DNA of 64,000 nucleotides from Aplectana chamaeleonis (GCA_029168955.1 JAPDOI010000144.1:1369501-1433500), one strand, 5' to 3'. Counted from the first letter of the stretch, positions 1 through 16,870 are shown. Program-made: numbers and translations. The notes: generated by a model not told the origin, from the letters alone.

Positions 1-37
1 GCGCTGCTTTTTTGAACCCGATTCCATGATGTATAGT

Positions 38-175
38 CAATCTCTGGATGGGGTAAGCCGCCACGTTCCTTGGCGGAAACAATTGCGCGCGGGAGAACGA
101 AGGGAGGATGGCCATTGATCCAACGATTTCGCTTCCGATTGCTGAGCGTGGCTTCCTACATGAGAGACACTAGCG
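38..175 (+). repeat. Diverged relative of the TCGTCC MITE
   Basis: The stretch shares the body of the 148-bp TCGTCC MITE found at 437-584 (CTGGATG, TTGGCGG, AATTGCGCGCGGGA, GAACGAAGGGA) but its right half differs, ending in GCTGAGCGTGGCTTC and ACGAGAGAC-like sequence. That right half recurs at 48590-48655, so it is probably a second subfamily. The inverted ends are no longer complete. No coding signal is visible. Confidence 0.5.
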
Positions 176-179
176 ATGG

Positions 180-430
180 ATGCCTGTCGACCGGTTTGTA
201 TTCGAAAGTATTCAGAATTATTTGAATTCCAATGTTCATTTGAATAGAAGGCTTCGAATATTCAATAAATTCGAATGACCCTCTTTAATTTTGAATAGTA
301 TTCAAGTGGCCTCTTATTTCGAGGGTCCACTATTGAACAGTACTTGAATGGAGCGATTTTAGAAATTCCGAATCCGAATGGTTTCGAATGGCAATTATTC
401 GAATAAATCAAATCGAGGCTTTTTGAGCGG
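180..430. repeat. TTCGAATA-rich AT-rich sequence
   Basis: This stretch is full of GAATATTC and TTCGAAT-like motifs in both orientations. Similar words make up the 42-bp minisatellite at 63110-63530 and occur near 39640-39900. It has no clear period here. I see no gene in it. Confidence 0.4.
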
Positions 431-436
431 CACAAA

Positions 437-584
437 TATCGTCCATCACTGGATGAGGGATCGCCGCGACGCTGCTTGGCGGCAAAAATTGCGCGATCAA
501 TAGCCACTCTTCCATCGTTTTCCCGCGCGCATTTTTTCCCGCCAAGCAGCGTCGCGGCGATCCCTCATCCAGTGATGAACGATA
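437..584. mobile_element. TA-flanked MITE, TCGTCC family, copy 1
   Basis: A 148-bp inverted-repeat element. Both ends read TCGTCCATCACTGGATGAGG (one base differs at the right end), followed by GATCGCCGCGACGCTGCTTGG and a short centre. Each end is flanked by TA. That flanking fits a Tc1/mariner-type TA target duplication, although TA could belong to the ends. It has no coding capacity. Seven good copies lie in the window (437, 11067, 11224, 16180, 17478, 18773, 23681). Confidence 0.85.
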
Positions 585-737
585 TATAATCTGCATAGGT
601 GTCCCACCGCACTTGTGCATCTGTTTCCAGCTGTGAAGTCAACACAAGCACGACCCAACCTTTGACACAAGAAAAGCAATTCAATACGCTCGTTGGATTT
701 GGTCAGAAAGATGCGTTCTCGCATCTTTTGCGTTTTT

Positions 738-1286
738 TTAAAGGCAGTGGTCGCGCTAGAATATGCTTCTCTTCTTTTCCTCTCTAAACCCTTTTCTGTG
801 TTTAGAATAGAAGGACCAATGAGAAAAAATCGCGAAAAAACCCGCTGTTTTGGGCCAAACTTGAAGCCTGAAATTTCTCTTTTGATGGTGGACGAGCCTA
901 CTCCACATCATTGGCAGCGATGATCTCTGATATCAAGAACATCAGCTGGCTTGAAAATGAATTTCAATCAATGTGCATTTTTTTCATCTAGCAAAAACAT
1001 CGACTGAAGTGCTTGCTTTCATTGTTCAAGTGTTTTTGTTAGGTGAATTTGCATTCATTTCTTCCTCCAAATGTAGATGATTTTTGACTGCTCGGCATGA
1101 GGCTGCGATCTTTTTTTGCGTCGCTGTGCACGTGTGCACGAACTATGGTAGCATCTTTGGACCATAGAAGCTCTAATTCTAGCCCGTTTTCACCGCACTA
1201 CCTTCATAGTTTTTCAGCTGTTTTCTGTCTAAGCTGATTTTTATAGTTTTTTAGATAACGTTTTTCATCGCGACCACTGCCTTTAA
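738..1286. mobile_element. TTAA-flanked element, AGGCAG family, copy A
   Basis: The ends are TTAA-AGGCAGTGGTCGCG at 738 and CGCGACCACTGCCT-TTAA at 1286. The tetranucleotide TTAA flanks both ends, as for piggyBac- or Kolobok-type target duplications. The 549-bp body has no convincing ORF. It lies head to head with copy B, nine bases away, so the two together form a large imperfect palindrome of about 1.4 kb. Confidence 0.8.
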
Positions 1287-1295
1287 GTAACTCCC

Positions 1296-2131
1296 TTAAA
1301 GGCAGTAGTCACAATGAAAAACGTTATCTAAAAAACTATAAAAATCAGCTTAGACAGAAAACAGCTGGAAAACTATGAAGGTAGCTCGGTGGAAAACGGG
1401 CTAGAATTAGAGTTTTTAGGGCCCAAGAAGCCAGTTCGTGCACATGTGCACAGCGCCGACCAAAAAGATCGCCGTCCCATACCGAGCAGTCAAAAACCTT
1501 CGACATTCAAAGGAAGAAATAAATGCAAATTTACCAAATAAAAACAGTTGCGCAATGAAAGAAAGTACTCCAGTCAATGTTTTTGACTAGATGTGTACAT
1601 AAATTCGAAGGTTCATTGATTAAAGTTCAATTTCAACCCAACTGATGTTCTTGATACTGTGCTTATCTGGGTCAAATTCCGGTCCGCAGTTGCGTCTCGA
1701 CACGCTTTGCGGCCGCACGCGTCCGAGTCAGTCGGGTTTCCAGCGCCAAAGCCGACTCGATACGGATTTTTTAAACAGTTTTCTTCAATTTTCTTCAGTT
1801 TCCAGTTTTTAAAACCCACATAGAGTCAACAGATCAGCGGCTGCGGCGCTGGAAACTCTTCCGACTCGAAAGCGCTCGGCCGCAAAGCGTGTCGAGACGC
1901 AATTGCGGACCGGAATTTGACCCAGATAAGCACAGTATAAGAGGTCATCGACGCCGATGATGTGAAGTGGGCTCGTCCACCATCTAAAGACAAGAAAGTT
2001 CAGGCTTCAAATTTGGCCCAAAAGTGGTTTTTTCGCGATTTTTTTCTGATAGGTCCTGCTACTCGAGACCCAGAAAAGGGTTTAGAGAGAAAAAGTCGAC
2101 AAGCATATTCGATCGCGACCACTGCCTTTGA
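1296..2131. mobile_element. TTAA-flanked element, AGGCAG family, copy B, with nested MITE
   Basis: Inverted copy of element A. It starts TTAA-AGGCAGTAGTCAC and ends CGCGACCACTGCCT-TTG, so the right TTAA is mutated. Its body matches the reverse complement of 738-1286 along most of its length and is interrupted at 1657-1935 by a MITE. The match to copy A on both sides of the insertion identifies the empty site. Confidence 0.8.
1655..1937. mobile_element. TA-flanked MITE, CTGTGCTTATCTGG family, copy 1
   Basis: The element begins CTGTGCTTATCTGGGTCAAA and ends in its complement, with arms of about 90 bp rich in CGACACGCTTTGCGGCCGCA. It is bounded by TA at 1655-1656 and 1936-1937. Copy A (near 930) carries the uninterrupted sequence TTCTTGATATCAGAG on the opposite strand, so insertion at TA with duplication of TA is directly visible. 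A second copy lies at 49506-49788. Confidence 0.85.
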
Positions 2132-2596
2132 GGGCATTGTCCGCGCTGGAAATTGCTTCCGATTTTTTGTGATCAATCAAACATTTTGAGCTAGCTGACA
2201 TCGCCCACGGAACTTGAGGCTGAGAAAATGCGCCCCTTCGAAGCTATAGCCACCTGAAAAGTGGTGTGGGGTCGATCATCTAGCACTCCTGAGTCGGTCG
2301 TCTAACACTTCTTCTTTGAATGTTAATGTGACCGTCGAACAACAAAACATTTATGGTAGAAGCTCTACATGCAGGAAAACTTAAAATATGGCAGTAACCA
2401 AGTTTCCAAATGCAGAAAAACCTCAAAATAAATTTTGGCGAGAAATTCAAATCCATTTTTACAGTGTATTCAAACCGATTTTCCTTTACAAACGAAGGAT
2501 TTTCAAGGGTTATTTCAATATTTTCGTTCACCAGAGAGGCCAAACTGTAGGAAAACAGGAAAAAATAATATATGGTTTTCTGCGCGTACGGTGCCT
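2132..2596. mobile_element. Probable degenerate AGGCAG-family element
   Basis: The left border GAGGGCATTGTCCGCG resembles AAAGGCAGTGTTCGCG, and the right border reads GTACGGTGCCTTTAA directly against copy C at 2597. This looks like a fourth, decayed member of the cluster sharing its border tetranucleotides with its neighbours. No gene is recognised inside. Confidence 0.45.
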
Positions 2597-3045
2597 TTAA
2601 AGGCAGGGTTCACGATGGAAATCGGTTCTCTGTTTTTGCGCCTGTCATGGAAACGGTCTATGCTGATTCCAATGATGTCTCTGGAATCCTAAAAGGCCTT
2701 CTGGGAACAAAGTTATGGTCCCTCAAAAGTTAAGCTTGGGAAGCATGGTGGACGAGTTGTCCGAGGCCTGTAACTTCCGTCATTTGCAGCGGATGTACGC
2801 GAGCTGACTTGAGTAAAGAGAGAAGTTGAGAATGATGGGAAGAACGGGGCTATTGATCGGAAACCATCGCTCATCTCACGATCTCAAGTTTTCATTTGTT
2901 CACGTCAGAGGGGGAGGGCGTTGCGCTTTCGGGGTTTGCCTTGCGCTCAAAGTGACAACTTTGGGTTCATTTGGGCTCTTCCTGGTTCGTTTTCTTGTTC
3001 TAGTGAAAACTGGGACACATTTTTTATCGTGAACACTGCCTTTAA
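2597..3045. mobile_element. TTAA-flanked element, AGGCAG family, copy C
   Basis: The ends are TTAA-AGGCAGGGTTCACGAT and ATCGTGAACACTGCCT-TTAA. The body (GGTGGACGAGTTGTC, GAGGCCTGTAACTTCC, AAAGAGAGAAGTTGAGAATG) recurs, often inverted, at 36533-36995 and 59006-59501. It is a roughly 450-bp non-coding member of a dispersed family. Confidence 0.8.
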
Positions 3046-10306
<7,261 letters not shown>

Positions 10307-11066
10307 CCAGATCACTGAATAGAATTCGACACTTTCCTTATTTGTGTTTGTATAATATATGTAAATCTATAATATATGTAAATCAAGAACGCTGGCGGAG
10401 AATTGAAAGGAATGGGTGATGGTCGTAATGTATTCCAAAGCGGGGAAGCGGGGGATGAGCGGCGCCCGTGATTGGACGAACGGGGGAGGAGCGAAAGGCG
10501 AGATTGGAAGGAACACGGATTTTCAATTGCAGTTGAAATACATACCTAACGACCATCCCTCAGCTGCCGTACTATCGTAACATGAGCGAGTAGATCCGTG
10601 CGGAGCCAGACGCGATTTCGTCACATACGACCGCTTCTTTCATCACGTGATTGTTCCTCGTTGTTAGCATTTTACTCAGTGTTTATTGTTAGGGCCAGGG
10701 CTTCCTCAAGAAAAAAAAACATCTAGGCCTCTGCCGCGGCTGGCGCAGGCGGTCGCGCGCGCCGGTCCGATAATCGATCCAGGCCGAGAGAAGAACGCAG
10801 CTGATTGGCATACCATTTTATTACCTTTTCGTTTTTCTCATTCGCCCTTCTCATCTAACCTCTCTCTTTACTGTTTTGTTTCATTCCTAATAGTTTTGTT
10901 GTTTAGGCGCCCAGTTGTAATCGCATATGGGTAATGAAACGGGTTTTTTCTCTAGTTTTTTTGTTGTCAGGTATTTCGTCGATCGTCAGCTCCAGTCGTT
11001 CCTATTTTTATTCTGCTATTCATATTCAAATTCTCCTTTATTTCTGGTGCGTCTGGCATTTTCTGG

Positions 11067-11212
11067 TATCGTCCATCACTGGATGAGGGATTGCCGCGAC
11101 GCTGCTTGGCGGGAAAAATTGCGCGCGGGAAAACGAAGAGAGAGTGGCTATTGATTGCCCAATTTTTGCCGCCATGCAGCGTCGCGGCGATCCCTCATCC
11201 AGTGATGGACGA
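11067..11212. mobile_element. TA-flanked MITE, TCGTCC family, copy 2
   Basis: Second copy of the 148-bp family, inserted in the left arm of the 4.6 kb element. The right-hand TA has been lost. It is separated from copy 3 by about 11 bases. Confidence 0.85.
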
Positions 11213-11223
11213 AATTTCGAATG

Positions 11224-11371
11224 TATCGTCCATCACTGGATGAGGGATCGCCGCGACGCTGCTTGGCGGCGAAAATTGCGCGCGGGAAAACGAAGGGTGA
11301 GTGGCTTTTCATCGCGCAATTTTTCCCGCCAAGCAGCGTCGCGGCGATCCCTCATCCAGTGATGGACGATA
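11224..11371. mobile_element. TA-flanked MITE, TCGTCC family, copy 3
   Basis: Third copy of the same family, with TA on both sides and long, nearly perfect inverted arms. The right arm of the 4.6 kb element lacks the pair of MITEs and so shows the approximate pre-insertion sequence. Confidence 0.85.
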
Positions 11372-12187
11372 TTCAACTGCATCTTCAAAAATTGTCATTC
11401 TACGTCGAATTTCGTGAGTTTTTTTACGGATCACTATAACCCTGAAGCCGAAATTATTTGAATTGTACGATTACGACGGCAGTTGAAACAAAGCAGTTCG
11501 TGAGCGTTTTCAATGCGAGCAAAAAATACGACCCCCTAGTAGGGTTGAGCAGGCCGTTGTGGCGATTTTCGTCGCGGTTACGACCCCTCCCCAAAATTTC
11601 AATTTTTTTTTTCCAAAAATTTCCGAAATTTTTACGACCCCCCTCAAGAGGTCTCGGGGCCAAAAATTTTTCAAGCCTAAATTAGTGTCAAATTGCAAAT
11701 ATGCTAAGAATTTGTGATATTGTGGCGGAATACTAACCAAATCACAAAATGAGATAAACAATATACTATTCTATTTTATATAAAGAAAGTAACATCATAA
11801 ACAAAAAAATCAATATTCACTACAAAACTTAACAAGTTAACAAAATATACTATACTTCATCGAATACAGATGAGTTCATTCACAATACAAATGAGTCCTC
11901 TTTACAAAACTACTCTCTACGCCTTCAAAATACATCAGATAATCCAGCACTAGGCATCAGTAAGAAATGATTTTCAAAAATCGCCGGAATTGCAAATAAC
12001 AATACAATGCAAGTAGACGCCAAAAACAGGAGTAAGCAACACTAGGTCACAAAATCTGACACCAAGTGAAGCACTTACAAGTATGTGCAAATAAACATAA
12101 CAAATAAATCCTAAATATTAGCACCACTTGCAGCAGCAGGTTTCACCGGAAACGATCACATAACGTCACCCGAAACGACCCTACTAT

Positions 12188-12265
12188 GCATTGGACCCGA
12201 CTCATTGAGGATAATTGCAATATGGAGTCCATATTGCAATTATCCTCAATGCGTCGGATCCAATG
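12188..12265. repeat. Near-perfect 78-bp palindrome
   Basis: Two 39-bp arms (GCATTGGACCCGACTCATTG and its complement at the other end) meet with no spacer at the centre of TATGGAGTCCATA. It could be a very small foldback element or a strong cruciform. There is no coding signal. Confidence 0.8.
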
Positions 12266-12438
12266 CATATCATCTACTCTGTCGCCAACCTAGACGATCG
12301 TTTCGGCGGTGATTACACTCTGGGAAAGCTGAGGAGGGTTTTCCTCCTCAGCTCTCCCAGAGTATATCTGCCGCAAGCCGCGTTTGGCCCGCGCGTATTG
12401 GCTGTACCCTTTCACAGTGCGCTGAAAAAACTCTCTTA

Positions 12439-13519
12439 CAAGGGAAGTATACAAAGCGTAGGTCTGATCTGCCAAAACGACTACTGTCGTTAGTATCTCT
12501 TGTGGCTCAATAGTAAAACTGCGCAGTATTCCGCCCCGAGCCGCAGGTTCCAAGAAGTTACAAGCTTAAAAAGCTCATTTTTTGTGCTTTTTGTACCTTC
12601 CAAAAAGCGCGTTATTCTTCAGAAAATCCGGAAACGGACCTCATAAATGTGTTCAGCACCCGAAACTACCACCCTGAGCAAATTTTGGGTGAACGAACAT
12701 TTTCCGTACTTTGTCCAGACTGACAGCGTTTTGGACTTGTACGGATTTTCGGTTGGGCGCTTATTTCTACCAATTGAGGGCTCTGAAAGCGTTTTCGAAA
12801 AATGTTCCAGAATTGACTTAAAATTCTCCCAGGGGAGTTTTTTGGGGCGCTGATCACGATTCTGTGATTTATTAGTCGATTTTCCTAAGTTATCGGCTAA
12901 TTTCGTTTGAAGCTTCCCAACCGGGGAAAATTTCGAGGGAAAAACGCCACTTTCGAGATTTCCGGTTTTCTACGATAGATATGTCTCAAAATCATTTGCT
13001 GAGGGTTATTTGGAGTGCTAAACACGAATCTGGAGTCCGTTTATCGATTTTTTGCAGATTACGGTAGATTACGGTGGATATACGGTAGTTTGGTCAAAAT
13101 CTTAGATTTTACTCAAAATTTGTATACGGGGGTTATTCGGGGTGGAGAATACGAATTTAACGTCCGTTTGTCGATTTTCAAAATACTAAGGTGGGTTTTG
13201 ACCCCTAAATGACATGTTACCTACCGTAATCTACAGTAAACCTCAAAATTTAGACAAATGGACTCCAGATTCGTGTTCATCACCCTTGATTACCCCTACA
13301 TACAACTTTTGAGCTAAATCCGAGAAAATTTTTTGAAACTCCAAAAAAATGCCTGATGGGGTACCCTTGCCTTTTCTCCAGGCTTAAAAAATGCTCATAA
13401 CTTTTTTGAACCTCCCGCTCGCGGCGGGATACTGCGCATTTTTACTATTGAGCCAGAAGAGATACTAACCATACTAGTCGTTTTGGCAGATCCGAACTAC
13501 GCTTTTTATACTTCCTTTG
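12439..13519. mobile_element. TTA-flanked 1.08 kb element (PIF/Harbinger-like, non-autonomous)
   Basis: The ends are CAAGGGAAGTATACAAAGCG and, inverted, CAAAGGAAGTATAAAAAGCG, with arms of about 100 bp that include GATCTGCCAAAACGACTA. TTA occurs at 12436-12438 and 13520-13522. The tandem partner sequence at 13979 reads CTCTC-TTA-ATGTG without the element, so the empty site is in the window. A 3-bp TTA target duplication is typical of the PIF/Harbinger superfamily. The centre (12600-13320) is non-coding and matches relics at 19930-20960 and near 57490-57785. Confidence 0.82.
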
Positions 13520-13521
13520 TT

Positions 13522-14260
13522 AATGTGATTTCCTTCCTCCAGTACTTGACGAGCTTCCTGGTGATATGGATGGCCGAACCTGCTGTCAGACGAAATGCGT
13601 GGTAGAGCAGATTGAACCCACCGAGGCGCGCCAAGATTCCCTACACAACCGACCCGAAGACCTTGGCGGCGCAATATAGGTTCTCGTTCGAGAACAGGTC
13701 CTCGGGTGGTTGTGTGGGCGATGGGCAGACGGTGGCAGGGGTTGGCGGCCTGCTGGCCGCGAGAGCCCTATTAACGCTCTCGCGACACATCTCCGTGATT
13801 GGCGGGATCGTCTCGCGTAATAGACCCCGCCATGTCTCGTACAACTGCTCACCTAAACATGTAGGATTCAGTTGCTGAGGAGGGGTTTCCTCCTCAGCTC
13901 TCCCAGAGTATACCTGCCGCAAGCCGCGCTTGGCCCGCGCGTATTGGCTGTATCCTTTCACACTGCGCTGAAAAACTCTCTTAATGTGATTTCCTTCCTC
14001 CAGTACTTGACGAGCTTCCTGGTGATATGGATGGCCGAACCTGCTGTCAGACAAAATGCGTGGTAGAGCAGATTGAACCCACCCAGGCACGCCAAGATTC
14101 CCAACACAACCGACCCGAAGACCTTGGCGGTTGTATGGGCGATGGGCAGACGGTGGCAGGAGTTGCGACACAGCTCCGTGATTGGCGGGATCGTCTCGCG
14201 TACGAGACCCCGCCATGTCTCGTATAACTGCTCACCTAAACATGTAGGATTCAGTTATAG
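13522..14260 (-). pseudogene. Tandemly repeated unknown coding relic with a membrane segment
   Basis: A unit of about 370-480 bp occurs twice in direct orientation (12330-12438 joined to 13520-13868, and 13880-14253). On the minus strand each unit encodes a stretch with CLGEQLYETWRGL, a hydrophobic segment (VFGSVVLGILACLGGFNLLY), HITRKLVKYWRKE and a basic tail ending SGRAEEE. The frames shift within units, so no intact protein exists. The second unit lacks two segments (near 13670 and 13745) present in the first. I do not recognise the family. It could be the C-terminal part of a membrane protein carried by the surrounding 4.6 kb element. Confidence 0.45.
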
Positions 14261-14335
14261 TACCGCACTGCTGGATTTTTTCCATTGGCGTGGAATATAA
14301 GTAGTTGATGTTATGCTAGTGTCATTGAGCATAGA

Positions 14336-14484
14336 AATAGAACTACCTTCCTTACTGAGGAGTTCCGGGGTAGCTCTATTGAATTTAGGATTTTCAAGAA
14401 GAATACTGACAAAGTTAGGGAAAAGTAAAAGAGGTGAGTTTACTTTTACATTGGTCTAAGGGCAGGAACGAAACCAATGTAAAA
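14336..14484 (+). ncRNA. Two-hairpin structured motif with hammerhead core, copy 1
   Basis: Hairpin 1 pairs 14336-14347 with 14369-14380 and holds CCTTA-CTGAGGA-GTTCC in its loop (14350-14366). Hairpin 2 pairs 14444-14455 with 14473-14484 (12 bp, perfect) and holds C-TAAGG-GCA-GGAAC-GAA in its loop (14456-14472). The two loops are complementary in two places: CCTTA with TAAGG, and GTTCC with GGAAC. Together they supply every hammerhead ribozyme core element: CUGANGA, GAAA, and GUC before stem I. The strand order (CUGANGA strand, then GUC strand, then GAAA strand) is not one of the three known circular permutations, so ribozyme activity is uncertain. A second copy at 24554-24698 has compensatory changes. 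Confidence 0.5.
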
Positions 14485-14790
14485 ATTATTTTGGTAGGGG
14501 GTCCCTACCAAATGGGTTTCCTTGCCCCAGTAATTTTTCATTACTTTGTGAAAATTTATTTTGATTCAAAGTCTCAAGGGGCTATGTGGAAGCAATTGAA
14601 GACTGGACCAAACAATGGGGGAGGGTCGTACGAAGAAAAATTTAGCATTGGTTCCGTTTTGCCCCGGAATTACTACCCCTCAACAAACGAATAATTTCAA
14701 ACGGATTTAGAATTTTTAAAATAATTCCAGCTTGTCCTCATTATCAGATAGTTTTGGTAACTGTGCGAAAACGGAAAGATAAAAAAAAAA
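14485..14790 (+). other. Hairpin-rich stretch next to the RNA-like motif
   Basis: Further short hairpins follow the motif: TTTGGTAGGG with CCCTACCAAA (14490-14514), and AGTAAT with ATTACT near 14530-14546. No gene is recognised. The region may be part of the same transcript or element. Confidence 0.4.
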
Positions 14791-16179
14791 TCTCGCAATT
14801 AACGCGAAAATTGCCGTAATGCTCGTACAATTCAAAAAATTTTGGCTTCAGAGTTTTAGTGTTCCGTAAAAAAACTCACAAAATTCGACGTGGAATGAAT
14901 ATAGCTCAATTTTGATGATGAAATGGAATACATGCTATATAATAGAAAATACCAGAAATAAAGGAGATCAGAATATCAATAGCAGAATAAAATACACTGG
15001 AATATACTGGAGCTGACGATGGGTGAAGTACCCAAAAATAGAAAAAAAACTAGCAAAAAACCCGTTTCATTACATATATGTATATGATTAAAAACGGGCG
15101 TCTACACAACAAATATAATATGAAATCAACCGAAACATTGAAGAGAGAGGTCAGAAAAGAGAGGCGAGTGGGAAAACAAAAAGCCAATAGAAATGAGATG
15201 CTGATCAGATGCGTTCTTCTCTCGGCCTGAATCGATTATCGGGCCGGCGCGCGCGACCGCGTGCGCCAGCCGCGGCAGAGGCTTAGATGTTTTTTCTTGA
15301 GGACACCAGCCCTGGCCCTAACACTCCTTATTCTCTTGTTTAGTTTTTGTGAGTTTTGGTGTGTTTACTCTTCTGTGCTGCTGTTCAGCTTCCTTGTATT
15401 CAGTGGGGAAATCTCCGAGAGAAAACTTTCCTCTGAGAGGAGATTTTGCCCGTAAAATGAACGTCTAAGCAGTCAGAGTGTATTCCCACAGAATTCTAAG
15501 TAATCTGAGACAACACTGCTTCATATCATAGCGCAACCTAACTTACTTACCTCGATAGTTCGATTACGACACAAATCTAAAAGAACGCGTTCCCCATTCT
15601 TCCATGCTGCTTTGTATACAAGACCAAATAAAGTCTCCGTCAGACGGTCGAAAAACCGAGTAAGATCGGGGCGGAAAACCCGACTTCGAGTGCATTGGCT
15701 CTGCCCGTGTGCGCGCGTGGAACACCAATATCGGCTAGGCGGGTTGTGGACGCAAGCAGACGGTCGCCGACGGACTCACAGGGTGGACATTGTGCAACCA
15801 TCTGTCACGATCTCCGTGCGTATCGACCAGGTGGGACTCAGGGGGGGGGCTAATGGGCAAACGCACTAATGGCGAGATACTAGATTCCGTAATTTGCATA
15901 GAAGGGAGGGAGTAGTATGATCAGTCTTTTGTCAGCGGTTTCAGCCTAGGCTCATCGCTTTGAATAACTTCTTTTGAGGCTGCGGTGTTTAACTCGTCCA
16001 AATTCCCAACTGAAACAACCATAGAGCAGCTTGAACTTGTTGCATGATTTCTTCGAGTAGGATTATAGGCTCCCATTTTCAAGAGAACGGGAGATAACTA
16101 GCCTGGGATGACTTCATAGTGCGTTTCATTGTTTACGTCCACCCTATTTTTCAGAGGACATCGCAAATCAGCGTTGTTC

Positions 16180-16327
16180 TATCGTCCATCACTGGATGAG
16201 GGATCGCCGCGACGCTGCTTGGCGGGAAAAAATGCGCGCGGAAAAAGGAAGGGAGAGTGGCTATTGATCGCGCAATTTTTCCCGCCACGCAGCCGTGCGG
16301 CGATCCCTCATCCAGTGACTGACGATA
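16180..16327. mobile_element. TA-flanked MITE, TCGTCC family, copy 4
   Basis: Left member of three MITEs that punctuate the 1.3 kb tandem duplication. TA lies on both sides. The right end carries GACTGACGATA, a change shared with copy 5, which supports duplication after insertion. Confidence 0.85.
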
Positions 16328-16389
16328 CGCGCATATCTTTAGGGGAACCCAAGGCGTTGGAAAGCCTAGAGTTCGCGCAATAATTCTAG

Positions 16390-16870
16390 TCTGATGAATG
16401 GACGGGGCTGCGACGGTAGATCACCACGCACAAATCGAACCCCCATTCCCCAGTGAGGCCGCCTACCCCGCACGGCGCGCCGCCTGGGCCGCATGCATGA
16501 ACGCAGCGAACGGTGTCAGGGAGCCGCTCCGCGTGCCATGCGCGCAGCGTCGAGAAACGGGGCGGCCCCGAAAATCAGGCACATCAATACACGCCACGAA
16601 ATTCGGGGCCGCCCCGTTGCTCGACGCTGCGCGCATGGCACGCGGAGCGGCTCCCTGACACCGTTTGCTGCGTTCATGCATGCCGCCCCTGGTCTATGCG
16701 TCAGCCTAGATCGAAAATGGAAACCATATGTGTTCACGTTTTCAGAGCTTCATATTTTCGAGAACTTGTTTCTATTCATTTTTACCCTCTTCCATTGTTT
16801 CATTGTGTATGTCCACCTTACAGGAATAGCTAATAGAACATTTTCCCATTCCAATCCACTTTGATGTAAG
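16390..16870. mobile_element. GGACGGGGCTGCG repeat, interrupted copy 1
   Basis: The stretch from TCTAGTCTGATGAATGGACG to the AT-rich side near 16870 matches, inverted, 19090-19260, which lacks the 200-bp foldback inside. It is an older dispersed repeat that served as target for the foldback element. A duplicate lies in unit 2 (about 17687-18170). Confidence 0.65.
16488..16687. mobile_element. 200-bp GC-rich foldback element, 5-bp duplication, copy 1
   Basis: The arms of about 85 bp are nearly perfect inverted repeats (outer GCATGCATGAACGCAGCG, then AGCCGCTCCGCGTGCCATGC and CAACGGGGCGGCCCCGAA) around a loop of about 30 bp. CCTGG occurs immediately on both sides (16483-16487, 16688-16692). The related repeat at 19148 reads CGCCTGGTCCATGCG without the element, giving the empty site. 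It has no coding capacity. Confidence 0.88.

Larger units (their letters stand above)
10688..15322. mobile_element. 4.6 kb element with ~500-bp terminal inverted repeats
   Basis: The left end reads GTTAGGGCCAGGGCT and the right end its complement. The arms match over several hundred bases (for example CTCTGCCGCGGCTGGCGCA, AATCGAT, GTAATGAAACGGGTTTTTT, CGTCAGCTCCAGT, ACGTCGAATTT). The left arm runs to about 11480 and is interrupted by two MITEs at 11067-11371. The right arm starts near 14790. The interior holds a duplicated unknown coding relic, a 1.08 kb TTA-flanked insertion and a structured RNA-like motif. No clear target duplication was found, and no transposase was recognised inside, so the superfamily is unknown. 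Confidence 0.75.

Noticed and set aside
14355..14473. Ordinary type I, II or III hammerhead ribozyme
   Set aside because: The core pieces are present, but the linear order of the GUC and GAAA strands does not fit any of the three standard permutations, so it is reported only as a hammerhead-like motif.
16463..16864. Several overlapping Arg/Ala-rich frames at 16.4-16.9 kb, 17.7-18.2 kb and 34.0-34.4 kb
   Set aside because: They read through the GC-rich palindromic foldback element in all frames.
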